Assembly (NCBI GenBank): GCA_016214145.1
Contig: JACRPA010000005.1
Location: 388,038-452,037 of the forward strand
DNA length: 64,000 nucleotides
Direction: 5' to 3'
Source: Rhodocyclales bacterium
GTDB lineage: Bacteria; Pseudomonadota; Gammaproteobacteria; Burkholderiales; Rhodocyclaceae
Shown here: positions 8,035 to 16,569 of the stretch, in pieces
How positions within the stretch are numbered: position 1 is the first letter of the stretch
Layout of the letters: each line of letters opens with the position of its first letter
Made by a program: the position numbers and the translations under genes
The notes under the pieces: model-generated
Told to the model about the DNA's origin: nothing
Seen by the model: the letters and a program-made list of their open reading frames with translations, nothing else
The model's database searches: none

Positions 8035-9462
8035 ATGGCGCAGCCCGCCTCCAAGCTGGAACAGACCGGCGCAAAGGTCATTCCGATCCAGGAATCGTCC
8101 CTCTACGAGCCGCACAGGAAGATCTATGCCCGCAGCGTGACGGGGGTGTTCGCCACCTGGCGCTGGGCGCTGGTGTGGATCACCCAGGTCCTCTATTACG
8201 GACTGTGCTGGATGGAATGGAACGGCCGCCAGGCCGTGCTGTTCGAACTGGTCGAGCGCAAGTTCTACATTTTCGGCCTGGTGTTCTGGCCGCAGGACGT
8301 GTTCTACCTGTCCATCCTGCTCATCATTTCCGCGTTGTCGCTGTTCCTGTTCACCGCCGTTGCCGGGCGCCTGTTCTGCGGCTACGCCTGCCCGCAGACC
8401 GTCTACACCGAAATCTTCATGTGGGTCGAGAAGCTCATCGAGGGCGATCGTTCCGCACGCATTAAATTCGACGCCGCGCCGATGAGCGCCGGCAAATTCG
8501 CCCGCAAGACGGCCAAGCACGCCGTCTGGCTGGCAATCGCCTTGTGGACCGGCTTCACCTTCGTCGGCTATTTCACGCCGATCAAGACCCTGGCGGGTTC
8601 GGTGATGGGCTGGCAGCTCGGTCCCTGGGAAACCTTCTGGATTTTCTTCTACGGCTTCGCCACCTGGGGCAACGCCGGCTTCATGCGCGAGCAGGTGTGC
8701 AAGTACATGTGCCCCTATGCCCGTTTCCAGGGCGTCATGTTCGATCCCGACACGCTGATCGTCACCTACGACGCCGAGCGCGGCGAACCGCGCGGCGCGC
8801 GCTCGAAGAAGCTCGACTACAAGGCTGCCGGCAAGGGCGAATGCGTCGATTGCGGCATCTGCGTGCAGGTCTGCCCGACCGGCATCGACATTCGCGAGGG
8901 CATGCAATACGAATGCATCGGCTGCTCGGCCTGCATCGACGCCTGCGATCAGGTGATGGACAAGATGGACTATCCGCGCGGCCTGATCCGCTACTCCACC
9001 GAGCATGCCCTGGCCGAGCACTGGGGCCGCAAGGAAATCATCCACCATATCCTGCGTCCGCGCACGCTGCTCTACGGCGCCATTCTTTCAGCGATCGTCA
9101 TCGCCGCCGCGGCGGGACTGACTTTGCGCCAGCCGCTCAAGGTGGACGTCATCCGCGACCGCGCCACGCTGGCCCGTGAAGTCGAGGGCGGCCTGATCGA
9201 GAACGTCTATCGCCTGCAGATCATGAACCTGGCCGAGGAGCCGCGCCGCTTCGCGCTGGCCGTGAGCGGCCTCAAGGACATACAGATCGCCACCGACCCC
9301 ATCGTCGAGATACCGGCCGCCGCCACCCAGGCCGTTTCGGTGCGCGTGCGCGTCGAGCCGGACGCCGGCCCGCGCGGCTCCCACCGCATCCATTTCGAAG
9401 TGCGCGCCCTCAACCACGACGATGTGTTCGTGCGCGAGAAGGCGAGCTTCCTGCTGCCATGA
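8035..9462 (+). CDS. ccoG: Cytochrome c oxidase accessory protein CcoG (polyferredoxin-like Cu(II) reductase)
   Basis: A 475-residue membrane protein. Membrane helices in the N-terminal half include the conserved GRLFCGYACPQTVYTEIF. Two 4Fe-4S motifs follow (CVDCGICVQVCP and CIGCSACIDACDQ, about residues 265-305), then one more helix and a C-terminal periplasmic Ig-like domain. Family knowledge: CcoG/RdxA reduces Cu(II) to Cu(I) for loading of cbb3 oxidase. The stop overlaps the fixH start (ATGA). Confidence 0.95.
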   Translation: MAQPASKLEQTGAKVIPIQESSLYEPHRKIYARSVTGVFATWRWALVWITQVLYYGLCWMEWNGRQAVLFELVERKFYIFGLVFWPQDVFYLSILLIISALSLFLFTAVAGRLFCGYACPQTVYTEIFMWVEKLIEGDRSARIKFDAAPMSAGKFARKTAKHAVWLAIALWTGFTFVGYFTPIKTLAGSVMGWQLGPWETFWIFFYGFATWGNAGFMREQVCKYMCPYARFQGVMFDPDTLIVTYDAERGEPRGARSKKLDYKAAGKGECVDCGICVQVCPTGIDIREGMQYECIGCSACIDACDQVMDKMDYPRGLIRYSTEHALAEHWGRKEIIHHILRPRTLLYGAILSAIVIAAAAGLTLRQPLKVDVIRDRATLAREVEGGLIENVYRLQIMNLAEEPRRFALAVSGLKDIQIATDPIVEIPAAATQAVSVRVRVEPDAGPRGSHRIHFEVRALNHDDVFVREKASFLLP

Positions 9463-10073
9463 GCGCTCCCGCCGGGCCGTCCCAAGGGGGCGCAGTCAAT
9501 AGCATGGAGCGGGCGCAGTCCGCGAACGCCAGTCACCCCCTTCCTCGGGAAGGGGGAAGGGGGGAAGGGCGTCCATTCCCGGACAGCCGTCCCTGGTATC
9601 GCCACCACTGGCCGTGGATCCTCATGGCCGGGCCGGGCGTAGTGGTGGTGGCCGGGATCGTCACCGCCTGGATCGCGGTGACCACCAGCGACGGACTGGT
9701 GGCCGACGACTACTACAAGCAGGGACTGGCGGTTAACCAGAAACTGGCGCGCAACGATGCCGCAGCCGCGATGCAACTCGAAGCTCGTCTGCGCATAGCC
9801 GTGGATCGCATCGAACTGCGCATGGTTTCGCGTGCCGGCGCACCGCTGCCCTCGCGGGTACGGGTCACGCTGGCGCATCCGACCCGCGGAGGCGAGGACC
9901 AGAAACTGCTCCTGGCGGGCGAGCAGGGCGCCTACGCGGGCCAGCTAGTGGCGCCGGGCCCGGGCCGCTGGCAGGTGGTGATCGAGGATGAGGCCAATAC
10001 CTGGCGCCTTGCCGGCAGCGTGCAGTTGCCGGATGCGCCGGAAACCCTGCTCATGGCAGCCGGAAAAAGATAA
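9459..10073 (+). CDS. fixH: FixH/CcoH family cbb3 oxidase assembly protein with repeat-derived N-terminus
   Basis: The conserved part begins at about residue 45 (PWYRHHWPWILMAGPG), followed by a membrane helix, the motif DDYYKQGLAVNQ and a periplasmic beta domain, as in FixH, which is needed for cbb3 assembly. The ATG overlaps the ccoG stop (ATGA), supporting this start. Residues 20-40, including SHPLPREGGRGEG, are the translation of a palindromic CCCCTTCC / GGAAGGGG intergenic repeat (9536-9569). No other Met lies between it and the helix, so the repeat appears to be translated. Total 204 residues, longer than usual for the family. Confidence 0.88.
   Translation: MSAPAGPSQGGAVNSMERAQSANASHPLPREGGRGEGRPFPDSRPWYRHHWPWILMAGPGVVVVAGIVTAWIAVTTSDGLVADDYYKQGLAVNQKLARNDAAAAMQLEARLRIAVDRIELRMVSRAGAPLPSRVRVTLAHPTRGGEDQKLLLAGEQGAYAGQLVAPGPGRWQVVIEDEANTWRLAGSVQLPDAPETLLMAAGKR
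9536..9569. repeat. CCCCCTTCC/GGAAGGGGG palindromic repeat inside fixH
   Basis: Imperfect palindrome of a kind usually found between genes. Here it lies in frame within the 5' part of fixH and encodes a Pro/Gly/Arg-rich stretch. Confidence 0.6.
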
Positions 10074-10109
10074 CGATAAAAATACAGCGACACCCAAACG
10101 GAGAGAGAC

Positions 10110-10391
10110 ATGCAAAGACTGATCTGGATCCTGTGGCCGTCCTTCGTCGTGGCCGGCATCGCCGAGGCGGTTTTTTTCACCCTTATCGATCCGCAGGAGC
10201 TCTACCTGTTCGGCGAACCGGTGAGCTTCTCGCGCATCGCGACCTATTCCCTCGGCTTTTTCGCCTTCTGGGCGCTGTGTGCGGCTTCCAGCATGTTCAC
10301 CTGCTTCATCCAGCGCTCCTCGCGTGAAATCAACAGCTGCCCCCTGCCGAAGCGCGAACGTCCCTCCGACTGTCCCAAGTTCGACGAGTAG
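10110..10391 (+). CDS. Small two-helix membrane protein of the cbb3 cluster
   Basis: A 93-residue protein of unknown function. Two hydrophobic helices (about residues 3-24 and 45-66) are separated by an acidic loop, PQELYLFGEP. A soluble, Lys/Arg/Cys-containing tail follows (INSCPLPKRERPSDC). Two cysteines near the second helix (CAASSMFTC) and two in the tail could bind metal or form a disulfide. Its start follows GGAGAGAGAC, 36 bases after fixH, so it belongs to the same transcript, and an assembly or accessory role for the oxidase is plausible but unproven. Confidence 0.8.
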   Translation: MQRLIWILWPSFVVAGIAEAVFFTLIDPQELYLFGEPVSFSRIATYSLGFFAFWALCAASSMFTCFIQRSSREINSCPLPKRERPSDCPKFDE

Positions 10392-10523
10392 GGCTGCCGC
10401 CTGCCTGGCCGCCGGGTGTAGAATCGTTCCATGCCAGCGCTCCCCGGAATCCGGAGCGCGGCCACAAAAAAATAACGACGGCAGCGCAGGGCGGGCTGCT
10501 GACACCTCCGCGAAGGCGAGGTT

Positions 10524-11582
10524 ATGGCGGATACGGACGAATGCGATGTGCTGGTTGTCGGGCTGGGCCCGGCTGGCGCCGCGGCCGCAACGGCAGCGGC
10601 CAAGGCGGGCGCGCGCGTCCTGGCCGTCGAGCGGCGGCAATCCCTGGGCGGCGTCGCCAACTGTCCCGAGTTCATTCCCATCCCCCTTGGCCTGCATGCC
10701 CGCGCAGATCATGTGGTGATCCAGAGTATCGTCGGTACGCGCAACCATCTGGGCGACGGCACGTGCGCGGACAGCCTGTTGCCGGGCTGCGTCGTGAATC
10801 GCGATGCCTTCGACCGGGCGCTGGTGGACTTCTCCCGCGCCGCCGGCGCTCAACTGCGCCACGACATCGTATTCGCCGGCCTGGATGCCGACCATAGCGA
10901 GGCGACGTTGAATCAGAACGGGCGTTCGCGCAAGATGCATTACCGCGCGCTGGTGGCCGCCGACGGGCATGCCTCCTCCGTGGCGCGCCTGCTCGGATTG
11001 CCCGCACTGAAGAAAATGTACACCCGGCGTTATCGCGTTGCGCTGCATGTGCCGCAGGACGCGGTGGACGTCTGGATATCGCCGCGCTATCCCGGCGGCT
11101 ACGGCTGGCTGATCCCGGCGGGGCGGGAGGCCATCCTCGGCACGGGCATGGAAGAGCGGGTCGCCCGCGAGGCGCTGGATGCCCTGCACCGGCAGCTTGC
11201 CGGGGCCGGGCTGGTGGGCAGCGAAGTGCTTGGCCAATCCGCCGGGGCCGTTCCGGTGGAAGGTCTCCGCGAGAAACTCTCCTTTGGCAATATCCTGTTT
11301 GCGGGCGATGCAGGCGGACTCGCCCATCCCCTCACCGGCGCGGGCATCCATCCCGCCGTGGTTTCCGGCGAAGCGGCGGGTCGCGCAGCAGCCGAATGGT
11401 CGGTTGGGCATCTCGGCGCGCTCCCTGCCTATGAGGCAAAAATGCGCGGGCAGTTTGGCGAGACGCTGGCGCGGGCGTTGAAGCGGCGCGGGCCGCTGGA
11501 ATCGCCTCTTGGCACCGATGGCGGCGCCTCCGACCTGGAAGCCGGCGGCTGGAGTGTCGTGCGCGGGGCGTTCGAGCAGTAG
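10524..11582 (+). CDS. FAD-dependent oxidoreductase, geranylgeranyl-reductase-like
   Basis: A 352-residue flavoprotein. N-terminal Rossmann motif VVGLGPAGAAAA (about 11-22) and the second FAD motif ILFAGDAGGLAHPLTGAGI (about residues 260-280) define the group 1 monooxygenase/geranylgeranyl reductase fold. GGYGWLIPAG in the middle matches the geranylgeranyl-reductase subfamily. Substrate cannot be told from sequence; prenyl-chain reduction is one option. It is convergent with the hemerythrin gene, with one base between the stop codons. The ATG at 10524 was chosen; upstream there are stops in frame. Confidence 0.85.
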   Translation: MADTDECDVLVVGLGPAGAAAATAAAKAGARVLAVERRQSLGGVANCPEFIPIPLGLHARADHVVIQSIVGTRNHLGDGTCADSLLPGCVVNRDAFDRALVDFSRAAGAQLRHDIVFAGLDADHSEATLNQNGRSRKMHYRALVAADGHASSVARLLGLPALKKMYTRRYRVALHVPQDAVDVWISPRYPGGYGWLIPAGREAILGTGMEERVAREALDALHRQLAGAGLVGSEVLGQSAGAVPVEGLREKLSFGNILFAGDAGGLAHPLTGAGIHPAVVSGEAAGRAAAEWSVGHLGALPAYEAKMRGQFGETLARALKRRGPLESPLGTDGGASDLEAGGWSVVRGAFEQ

Positions 11583-11583
11583 C

Positions 11584-12177
11584 TCAGGCAGTTGTGCGCG
11601 AGGGCCCGACGCCGATCGGCGGCGGGGCGAGATTGACGATGCGCGAGAAGAGCGAGCGGAACTCCTGATCCGGTTCGGCGCCGAAGCGCGGATCGCCGTT
11701 CGTGCCGAAGGCCTGCGCGATCTCCACCCAGTCCTCCGCCTGCAGGTGCTGCTTGGCGATGGGGATGACGACGTTCTCTTCCAGCGCCATGTGTACGGCG
11801 ATTTCGTCGGCGAAGGTTTCCGCCGCCGCCATGAAAGCCTCGCGGCCGCCGGGCGCGCCCGCCTCGTAGCGTCCCAGGGCCATTTCCAGCGCCTTGACAT
11901 GCTCTGCGCCGGCACGGTGCTGCCTCTCCAGTTCCATGATGGCCTTGTCCGCCTCTCGCGTGCGCATCTTGAGGCGGCGGAACAGGTAGGCCTCCTCCTT
12001 CGGGTGGTGCAGCTTTTGCGGGAAGGTGTCGATGTAGTAAAGCATCGCCCAGAGCAGCTTGCTGTCGGGTTCGATGCCTTTCTCGCGCATCTCGCGGACG
12101 ATGAAGCGCAGACCGTGCGTGACGGCGGCAAGGGAGCGGTGCTCGTCGAGGATGATGGTGAGTGCGGTGTTGAGCAT
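11584..12177 (-). CDS. Hemerythrin HHE-domain protein
   Basis: A 197-residue protein. Candidate iron ligands in order are ILDEHRSL, LHHPKEEAYLF, ERQHRAGAEHV and HMALEENVVIP, matching the HHE cation-binding fold seen in repair or NO-response proteins rather than single-domain bacteriohemerythrins. It lies 12 bases downstream of the universal stress gene on the same strand, so both probably share the promoter with the FNR box at 12687. Confidence 0.88.
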   Translation of the reverse strand: MLNTALTIILDEHRSLAAVTHGLRFIVREMREKGIEPDSKLLWAMLYYIDTFPQKLHHPKEEAYLFRRLKMRTREADKAIMELERQHRAGAEHVKALEMALGRYEAGAPGGREAFMAAAETFADEIAVHMALEENVVIPIAKQHLQAEDWVEIAQAFGTNGDPRFGAEPDQEFRSLFSRIVNLAPPPIGVGPSRTTA

Positions 12178-12189
12178 GACGCTTGGATC

Positions 12190-12633
12190 CTATCGATAGA
12201 CCAGGACGGGCACCTTGGAATGGGTCAGCACTTTCTGCGTTTCCGAGCCGAGCAGCAGCCCGGACAGGCCGCGCCGCCCATGCGATGCCATGAAAATGAG
12301 GTCGCAGCCGCTTTCAGCGGCTGCCTTGATGATCGCTTCGTAGGGCACATCGCTGGTGGTTGCGGCGACGGTGCAGGGCACGCCGGCGGCGGCGGCCAGT
12401 TTCTGCGCCGCAGCGAGGATTTCCTGCGACTGCTTTTCCGCCATCTCGGCGAACTTCTCCGGCGTGGTCGGGTCGATCAGCGCGCCTTCGCCATAGAAGG
12501 CCACGGGATAGTCGGGCTTGGAATAGAAAAACGTGACCCTGGCGCCGGTTTCCCGGGCGAAATCGACGGCTTTTTTCACGGTGTCGGTGGACAGCGCCGA
12601 ACCGTCGGTGGGGACGAGGATATGCTTGAACAT
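12190..12633 (-). CDS. Universal stress protein, UspA family
   Basis: A 147-residue single Usp domain. It begins MFKHILVPTDGSALS and carries the ATP-binding loop GRRGLSGLLLGSETQKVL near the C-terminus (G-X2-G-X9-G-S type). Such proteins respond to growth arrest and anaerobiosis. GGAGGG precedes the start. An FNR box centred 60 bases upstream of the ATG is at correct class II distance for a start about 18 bases before the gene, so anaerobic induction is likely. Confidence 0.92.
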   Translation of the reverse strand: MFKHILVPTDGSALSTDTVKKAVDFARETGARVTFFYSKPDYPVAFYGEGALIDPTTPEKFAEMAEKQSQEILAAAQKLAAAAGVPCTVAATTSDVPYEAIIKAAAESGCDLIFMASHGRRGLSGLLLGSETQKVLTHSKVPVLVYR

Positions 12634-12686
12634 GCTGCCCTCCTGTGAGAGATGGAATCATTATAGGAAGCGCAACCCGATAGCGA

Positions 12687-12700
12687 TTGACGCAGATCAA
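12687..12700. promoter_or_regulatory. FNR box between usp and the beta-CASP gene
   Basis: TTGAC-GCAG-ATCAA, symmetric and therefore usable in either direction. Spacing favours activation of the minus-strand usp-hemerythrin pair; for the plus-strand gene the predicted start would coincide with its own start codon. Confidence 0.7.
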
Positions 12701-12734
12701 GCATGATACTGCTATCACGGGAACAGAATGCAGC

Positions 12735-14189
12735 ATGCGTATCACTTTTCATGGCGCCGCCGGGGAGGTGACCGGTTCCTGCTTCCTGGTCGAAACGGAG
12801 GAAGTGCGTTTCCTCGTCGACTGCGGCATGTTCCAGGGCGGCCGCGATGCCTGGCGGAAAAACCTGCGTGCGTTGTCCTTCGACCTGCGCAGCCTGGACT
12901 TTATCCTGCTCACGCACGCCCATCTCGACCACTCAGGGCTGCTGCCGCGCGCCGCCGCCCTGGGGTTCCGCGGGCCGGTGCATGCAACGGCGGCGACAGT
13001 GGATCTGCTCGGCGTCATGCTGCTCGATTCGGCCCACATCCAGGAAAAGGAAGCGGAGTGGGAGGCCAAGCGCGCCCATGCCGGGCGCACCCCAAGAGTA
13101 CTTCCTCAGGGCGGCTTCGCCGGCCCTTCAGGGCGCGGCCGGGGCCAGCCGGGCGCCCTGCTGTACACCGTGGCGCAGGCGCAGGCTTGCCTGCGGCAGT
13201 TGCGCAGGGAGGGATACGACCGGGCCTTCCAGCCGCATCCAGCGGTCAAGGTGTGCCTGCGCGACGCAGGGCATATCCTCGGTTCGGCCATCGCCGAGGT
13301 CTGGGTCGAAGCGGCGGGGCGCACGCGCAAGCTGGTGTTTTCCGGCGACCTCGGCATGCCGGCGCGTCCGGTGCTGCGCGATCCGCAGCCGATCGAGTCG
13401 GCGGACGTGCTTTTCGTCGAATCCACCTACGGCAACCGCCTGCACAAGACGCTCGAGGCGACCGAGGACGAACTCGTCGAGGCGATCGAGAACACCTTGC
13501 ACCGCAAGCACGGCAACGTCGTCATGCCGGCTTTTTCCGTCGGCCGCACGCAGGAGGTGCTGTTCGTGCTGGCCGATCTGGTGCGGCGCGGGCGCCTCAG
13601 GCACCTGCAGGTCTATGTCGATTCGCCGATGTCGATGGCCGCCACCGAAATCACCCTGCGGCACACCGAGTTGCTCGATGACCACACGCTCGAATTGATC
13701 GAATGGCAGCGCGCCCATCCCGATGCGATGCAGGTGCGCTTCGTGCAGGACGTCGAGGAGTCGATTTCGCTCAACCAGGTGAAGAGCGGCCTGGTGATCC
13801 TTTCGGCCAGCGGCATGTGCGACGCCGGGCGCATCAAGTACCACCTGCTCAACAATCTCGGGCGACGCGAGGCCTCGGTGATCATCACCGGCTTCCAGGC
13901 GGCGGGCACGCTGGGCCGGCGCCTGGTGGAGGGCGCCCGTTCCGCCACCATTTTCGGCCAGAGCGTTCCCGTGCGCGCCGACATCCACACCATCGGCGGC
14001 CTCTCCGCGCACGCCGACCAGGACGGGCTGCTCGGCTGGCTGGGGCATTTCCGCCGGCCGCCGCAACGGACGTTCGTCGTCCATGGCGAGGTGGAAATCG
14101 CCGAGGCCTTTGCCGGCGCTGTCGAGCGGCGGTTGAAGTGGAATAATGTCAGCGTGCCGCAATACGGCAGCAGCGTCGATTTGTCATAG
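12735..14189 (+). CDS. MBL-fold beta-CASP RNA-processing nuclease family protein
   Basis: A 484-residue protein. Zinc motif THAHLDHSG (about 56-64) belongs to the metallo-beta-lactamase fold. Downstream metal ligands occur in VCLRDAGHILGSA and VFSGDLG. A beta-CASP region (FVESTYGNR, VMPAFSVGRTQE, DSPMS) and the C-terminal motif IGGLSAHADQDGLL define the CPSF/YSH1-like subfamily of ribonucleases. RNA substrate unknown. The ATG at 12735 fits the conserved start MRITFHGAAGEVTGSC. Ten bases separate it from phaC. Confidence 0.9.
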   Translation: MRITFHGAAGEVTGSCFLVETEEVRFLVDCGMFQGGRDAWRKNLRALSFDLRSLDFILLTHAHLDHSGLLPRAAALGFRGPVHATAATVDLLGVMLLDSAHIQEKEAEWEAKRAHAGRTPRVLPQGGFAGPSGRGRGQPGALLYTVAQAQACLRQLRREGYDRAFQPHPAVKVCLRDAGHILGSAIAEVWVEAAGRTRKLVFSGDLGMPARPVLRDPQPIESADVLFVESTYGNRLHKTLEATEDELVEAIENTLHRKHGNVVMPAFSVGRTQEVLFVLADLVRRGRLRHLQVYVDSPMSMAATEITLRHTELLDDHTLELIEWQRAHPDAMQVRFVQDVEESISLNQVKSGLVILSASGMCDAGRIKYHLLNNLGRREASVIITGFQAAGTLGRRLVEGARSATIFGQSVPVRADIHTIGGLSAHADQDGLLGWLGHFRRPPQRTFVVHGEVEIAEAFAGAVERRLKWNNVSVPQYGSSVDLS

Positions 14190-14199
14190 GGAATTCACC

Positions 14200-15945
14200 A
14201 TGTCCAGGCAAAAGGAAAACCACAACGCACCGGTCGTCGCCAGCCCCGCCGCGACGTGGAAGGCCGTGCACGATGTCACCGAGGCCGGCATCGATCCGCT
14301 CGGCATCGCCGCGCCCCTCAGCCATGCCCAGGTGGCGTGGATGATGCATCCGCAGGAACTGGCCGAGCTGGGGGCGAAATTCTCCGGCGACCTGATGGCG
14401 TTCACCTGGCACGCCTGGAACCGCGCGCTCGGCCTGCCCAGCGAAGACCCGATCCAGCCGCATGCCGACGACACGCGCTTCGCCGATCCGGCGTGGAAGG
14501 ACTCGGCCACCTGGGACATCGTCAAGGAGTGGTATCTCCTGCTCACCCGCAACGTGCAGGATGCGCTCTACGACACGCCGGCGCTGTCCGGCAAGGAGCG
14601 CCGGCGCGCCGCCTTCTGGTGGCGCAAATGGCTCAATGCCATGGCGCCGACGAATTTTCTGCTGACCAACCCGGTCGCCATGGCCAAGGCCGCCGAGACC
14701 AACGGCGAGAGCCTGGTGCGCGGCATGCACAACTTCCTCGAGGACCTGCGCGCCGGCAATGTGCGCATGACGCGGCCGGAGGATTTCACCGTCGGCAGGA
14801 ACCTGGCGACGACGCCGGGGGCGGTGGTGTTCCGCAACCGGCTGCTGGAGGTGATCCATTACGCGCCGACGACGCCGCAGGTGCAGGCCATGCCCATCGT
14901 CATCGTCACGCCGTGGATCAACAAGTTCTACATCCTCGACCTGAACCCGAAGAAGAGCCTGGTGAAATACCTGCTCGACCAGGGCTTCCCGGTGTTCATT
15001 ACCAGCTGGAAGAACCCGACGCCGGAGATGCGCGATGTCACCTTCGAGGACTACATCCTCGAGGGCGTCAACGAAGCCATCGAGGCGGCGCGCGGTTTCT
15101 GCGGCGTCAAGCAGGTGCATGCCGTCGGCTACTGCATCGGCGGCACGGCGCTGTCGACCTGGATGGCCTGGGCCAACCGCAAGTACGGCGACGTCGACAA
15201 GGTGCCGGTGGCGCACTGGACGCTGCTCACCACGCTGGTCGATTTCAGCCGGCCGGGCGACATCGAGGTCTTCATCGACGAGGGCAGCGTGCGCTGGCTG
15301 ACCCAGGCCATGCAGGGCAAGGGCTTCCTCGACGGCAAGGAAATGGCTGCCGCCTTCAGATTGCTGCGCTCGAACAGCCTGATCTGGCAGTACGTCGTGC
15401 ACGGCTACCTCTACGGCGAGGCGCCGCCGCCCTTCGACGTGCTCTACTGGAACATGGACACCACGCGCATGCCCTTCGCCATGCACGAGTGGTACCTGCG
15501 CGAACTGTACCTGCACAACAACCTCATCCGGGGCGACGCGCTCACGCTCGGCGGCCAGCCGATCGACCTCGGCCGCATCCGCCAGCCGCTGTATGCCGTC
15601 TCCGCCGAGGACGACCACATCGCCCCCTGGCAGCAGTGCTTCCGCATTTGCACCCATGTGCCGGCGGAGAAGCGCTTCGTGCGGTCCTCCTCGGGCCACA
15701 TCCTCGGCATCGTCAATCCGCCGGTGACCCCGCCCAAGCGCAGCTACCACGTCGGCGTGGCGCACCGGCGCGACCGCTTCGAGCAATGGCAGTCACGCGC
15801 CGAGGAACATCCCGGCAGCTGGTGGGAAGACTGGATGGCCTGGCTCAAGCCGCAGGCCGGCGAACGGGTCGACGCCTACCCCGCAGCGACGAAGCGCTAC
15901 CCGAAGCTCGCCGAAGCGCCGGGCACTTACGTTCTTGAATCCTGA
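14200..15945 (+). CDS. phaC: Class I poly(3-hydroxyalkanoate) synthase PhaC
   Basis: A 581-residue protein with the PhaC N-terminal domain and an alpha/beta-hydrolase core. The lipase-like box GYCIGG holds the catalytic Cys, SAEDDHIAP the Asp and SSGHILG the His. It polymerises hydroxyacyl-CoA into storage granules. Start at 14200 gives MSRQKENHNAPV and avoids overlap with the preceding gene, though the site GGGAATTC is weak. No phaA or phaB is nearby; it sits in an anaerobic-stress gene group, suggesting polymer synthesis tied to oxygen limitation. Confidence 0.93.
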   Translation: MSRQKENHNAPVVASPAATWKAVHDVTEAGIDPLGIAAPLSHAQVAWMMHPQELAELGAKFSGDLMAFTWHAWNRALGLPSEDPIQPHADDTRFADPAWKDSATWDIVKEWYLLLTRNVQDALYDTPALSGKERRRAAFWWRKWLNAMAPTNFLLTNPVAMAKAAETNGESLVRGMHNFLEDLRAGNVRMTRPEDFTVGRNLATTPGAVVFRNRLLEVIHYAPTTPQVQAMPIVIVTPWINKFYILDLNPKKSLVKYLLDQGFPVFITSWKNPTPEMRDVTFEDYILEGVNEAIEAARGFCGVKQVHAVGYCIGGTALSTWMAWANRKYGDVDKVPVAHWTLLTTLVDFSRPGDIEVFIDEGSVRWLTQAMQGKGFLDGKEMAAAFRLLRSNSLIWQYVVHGYLYGEAPPPFDVLYWNMDTTRMPFAMHEWYLRELYLHNNLIRGDALTLGGQPIDLGRIRQPLYAVSAEDDHIAPWQQCFRICTHVPAEKRFVRSSSGHILGIVNPPVTPPKRSYHVGVAHRRDRFEQWQSRAEEHPGSWWEDWMAWLKPQAGERVDAYPAATKRYPKLAEAPGTYVLES

Positions 15946-15948
15946 AGC

Positions 15949-15973
15949 CGCCGTCCCACAGGGACTGACTTTT
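15949..15973 (+). repeat. 25-bp dispersed repeat, copy 1
   Basis: Starts CGCCGTCCCACA and ends GGGACTGACTTTT. Begins 4 bases after the phaC stop. Member of a family of about 12 copies in this window with invariant core GACTGACTTT. Confidence 0.8.
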
Positions 15974-16041
15974 GCGCGGCGACTGCACGCCCCGTCGCGC
16001 TGCCACCCTCAGATCAGGAGGGTTTATCCCTGCATCGATTC

Positions 16042-16055
16042 TTGACAGCCGTCAA
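16042..16055 (+). promoter_or_regulatory. FNR box upstream of hemerythrin-DUF2249-NnrS-like operon
   Basis: TTGAC-AGCC-GTCAA, perfectly symmetric arms. Centre is 69 bases before the hemerythrin ATG, so a class II start would leave a 28-base leader. Confidence 0.65.
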
Positions 16056-16117
16056 GGCCCAACTCCCTGCCGAGCAAGGAGAATCCCTTCTCAAGCAAGA
16101 CGGAAGGAGACAAGCGA

Positions 16118-16558
16118 ATGAGCGGCATCACCAGCGCCCTGCAACACCATCACAAGCAGTGCGACGAGGACTTCGCCGAGGCCGAGGACGCCGCCCGCAA
16201 GGGCGACTGGGCGACCTGCGCGGCGAACTACGGCAAGTTCCGCACCGAGCTGCTGGCGCATTTCGGCGTCGAGGAAGAAGTGCTCTTTCCGGCCTTCGAG
16301 CAGCGCACCGGCATGGCCGGCGGCCCGACCCAGGTCATGCGCGGCGAACATGTGCAGATGCGCGACCTGATCAAGCAGATGGACGAAGCCCTGGCGCAGA
16401 AGAACGCCGATGGCTTCGGCGGCGCCGCGGAAACCCTCCTCATCATGATGCAGCAGCACAACATGAAGGAGGAGAACATCCTCTATCCGATGATCGACCA
16501 GGCCCTCGGCCAGGACGGCGAGATCCAGTCCCGCGTCACGGCCGGCCTGAACGCCTAG
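16118..16558 (+). CDS. Hemerythrin domain protein (third in window)
   Basis: A 146-residue helical protein with ligand motifs LQHHHKQCDEDF, LLAHFGVEEEVLFP, RGEHVQMRDL and QQHNMKEENILYPM. This HHE pattern resembles the DUF2249-associated hemerythrins. It is the first gene of a three-gene set (hemerythrin, DUF2249, haem-copper/NnrS-like membrane protein) with an FNR box upstream. Likely role: oxygen or NO binding. Start preceded by AAGGAGA. Confidence 0.9.
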   Translation: MSGITSALQHHHKQCDEDFAEAEDAARKGDWATCAANYGKFRTELLAHFGVEEEVLFPAFEQRTGMAGGPTQVMRGEHVQMRDLIKQMDEALAQKNADGFGGAAETLLIMMQQHNMKEENILYPMIDQALGQDGEIQSRVTAGLNA

Positions 16559-16569
16559 ACGGAACCGAC

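Noticed and set aside
9945..12131. Minus-strand open frame of about 730 codons
   Set aside because: Overlaps four well-supported genes and has no motif.
14149..15786. Minus-strand open frame opposite phaC
   Set aside because: PhaC catalytic motifs on the plus strand; the antisense frame has no recognisable domain.
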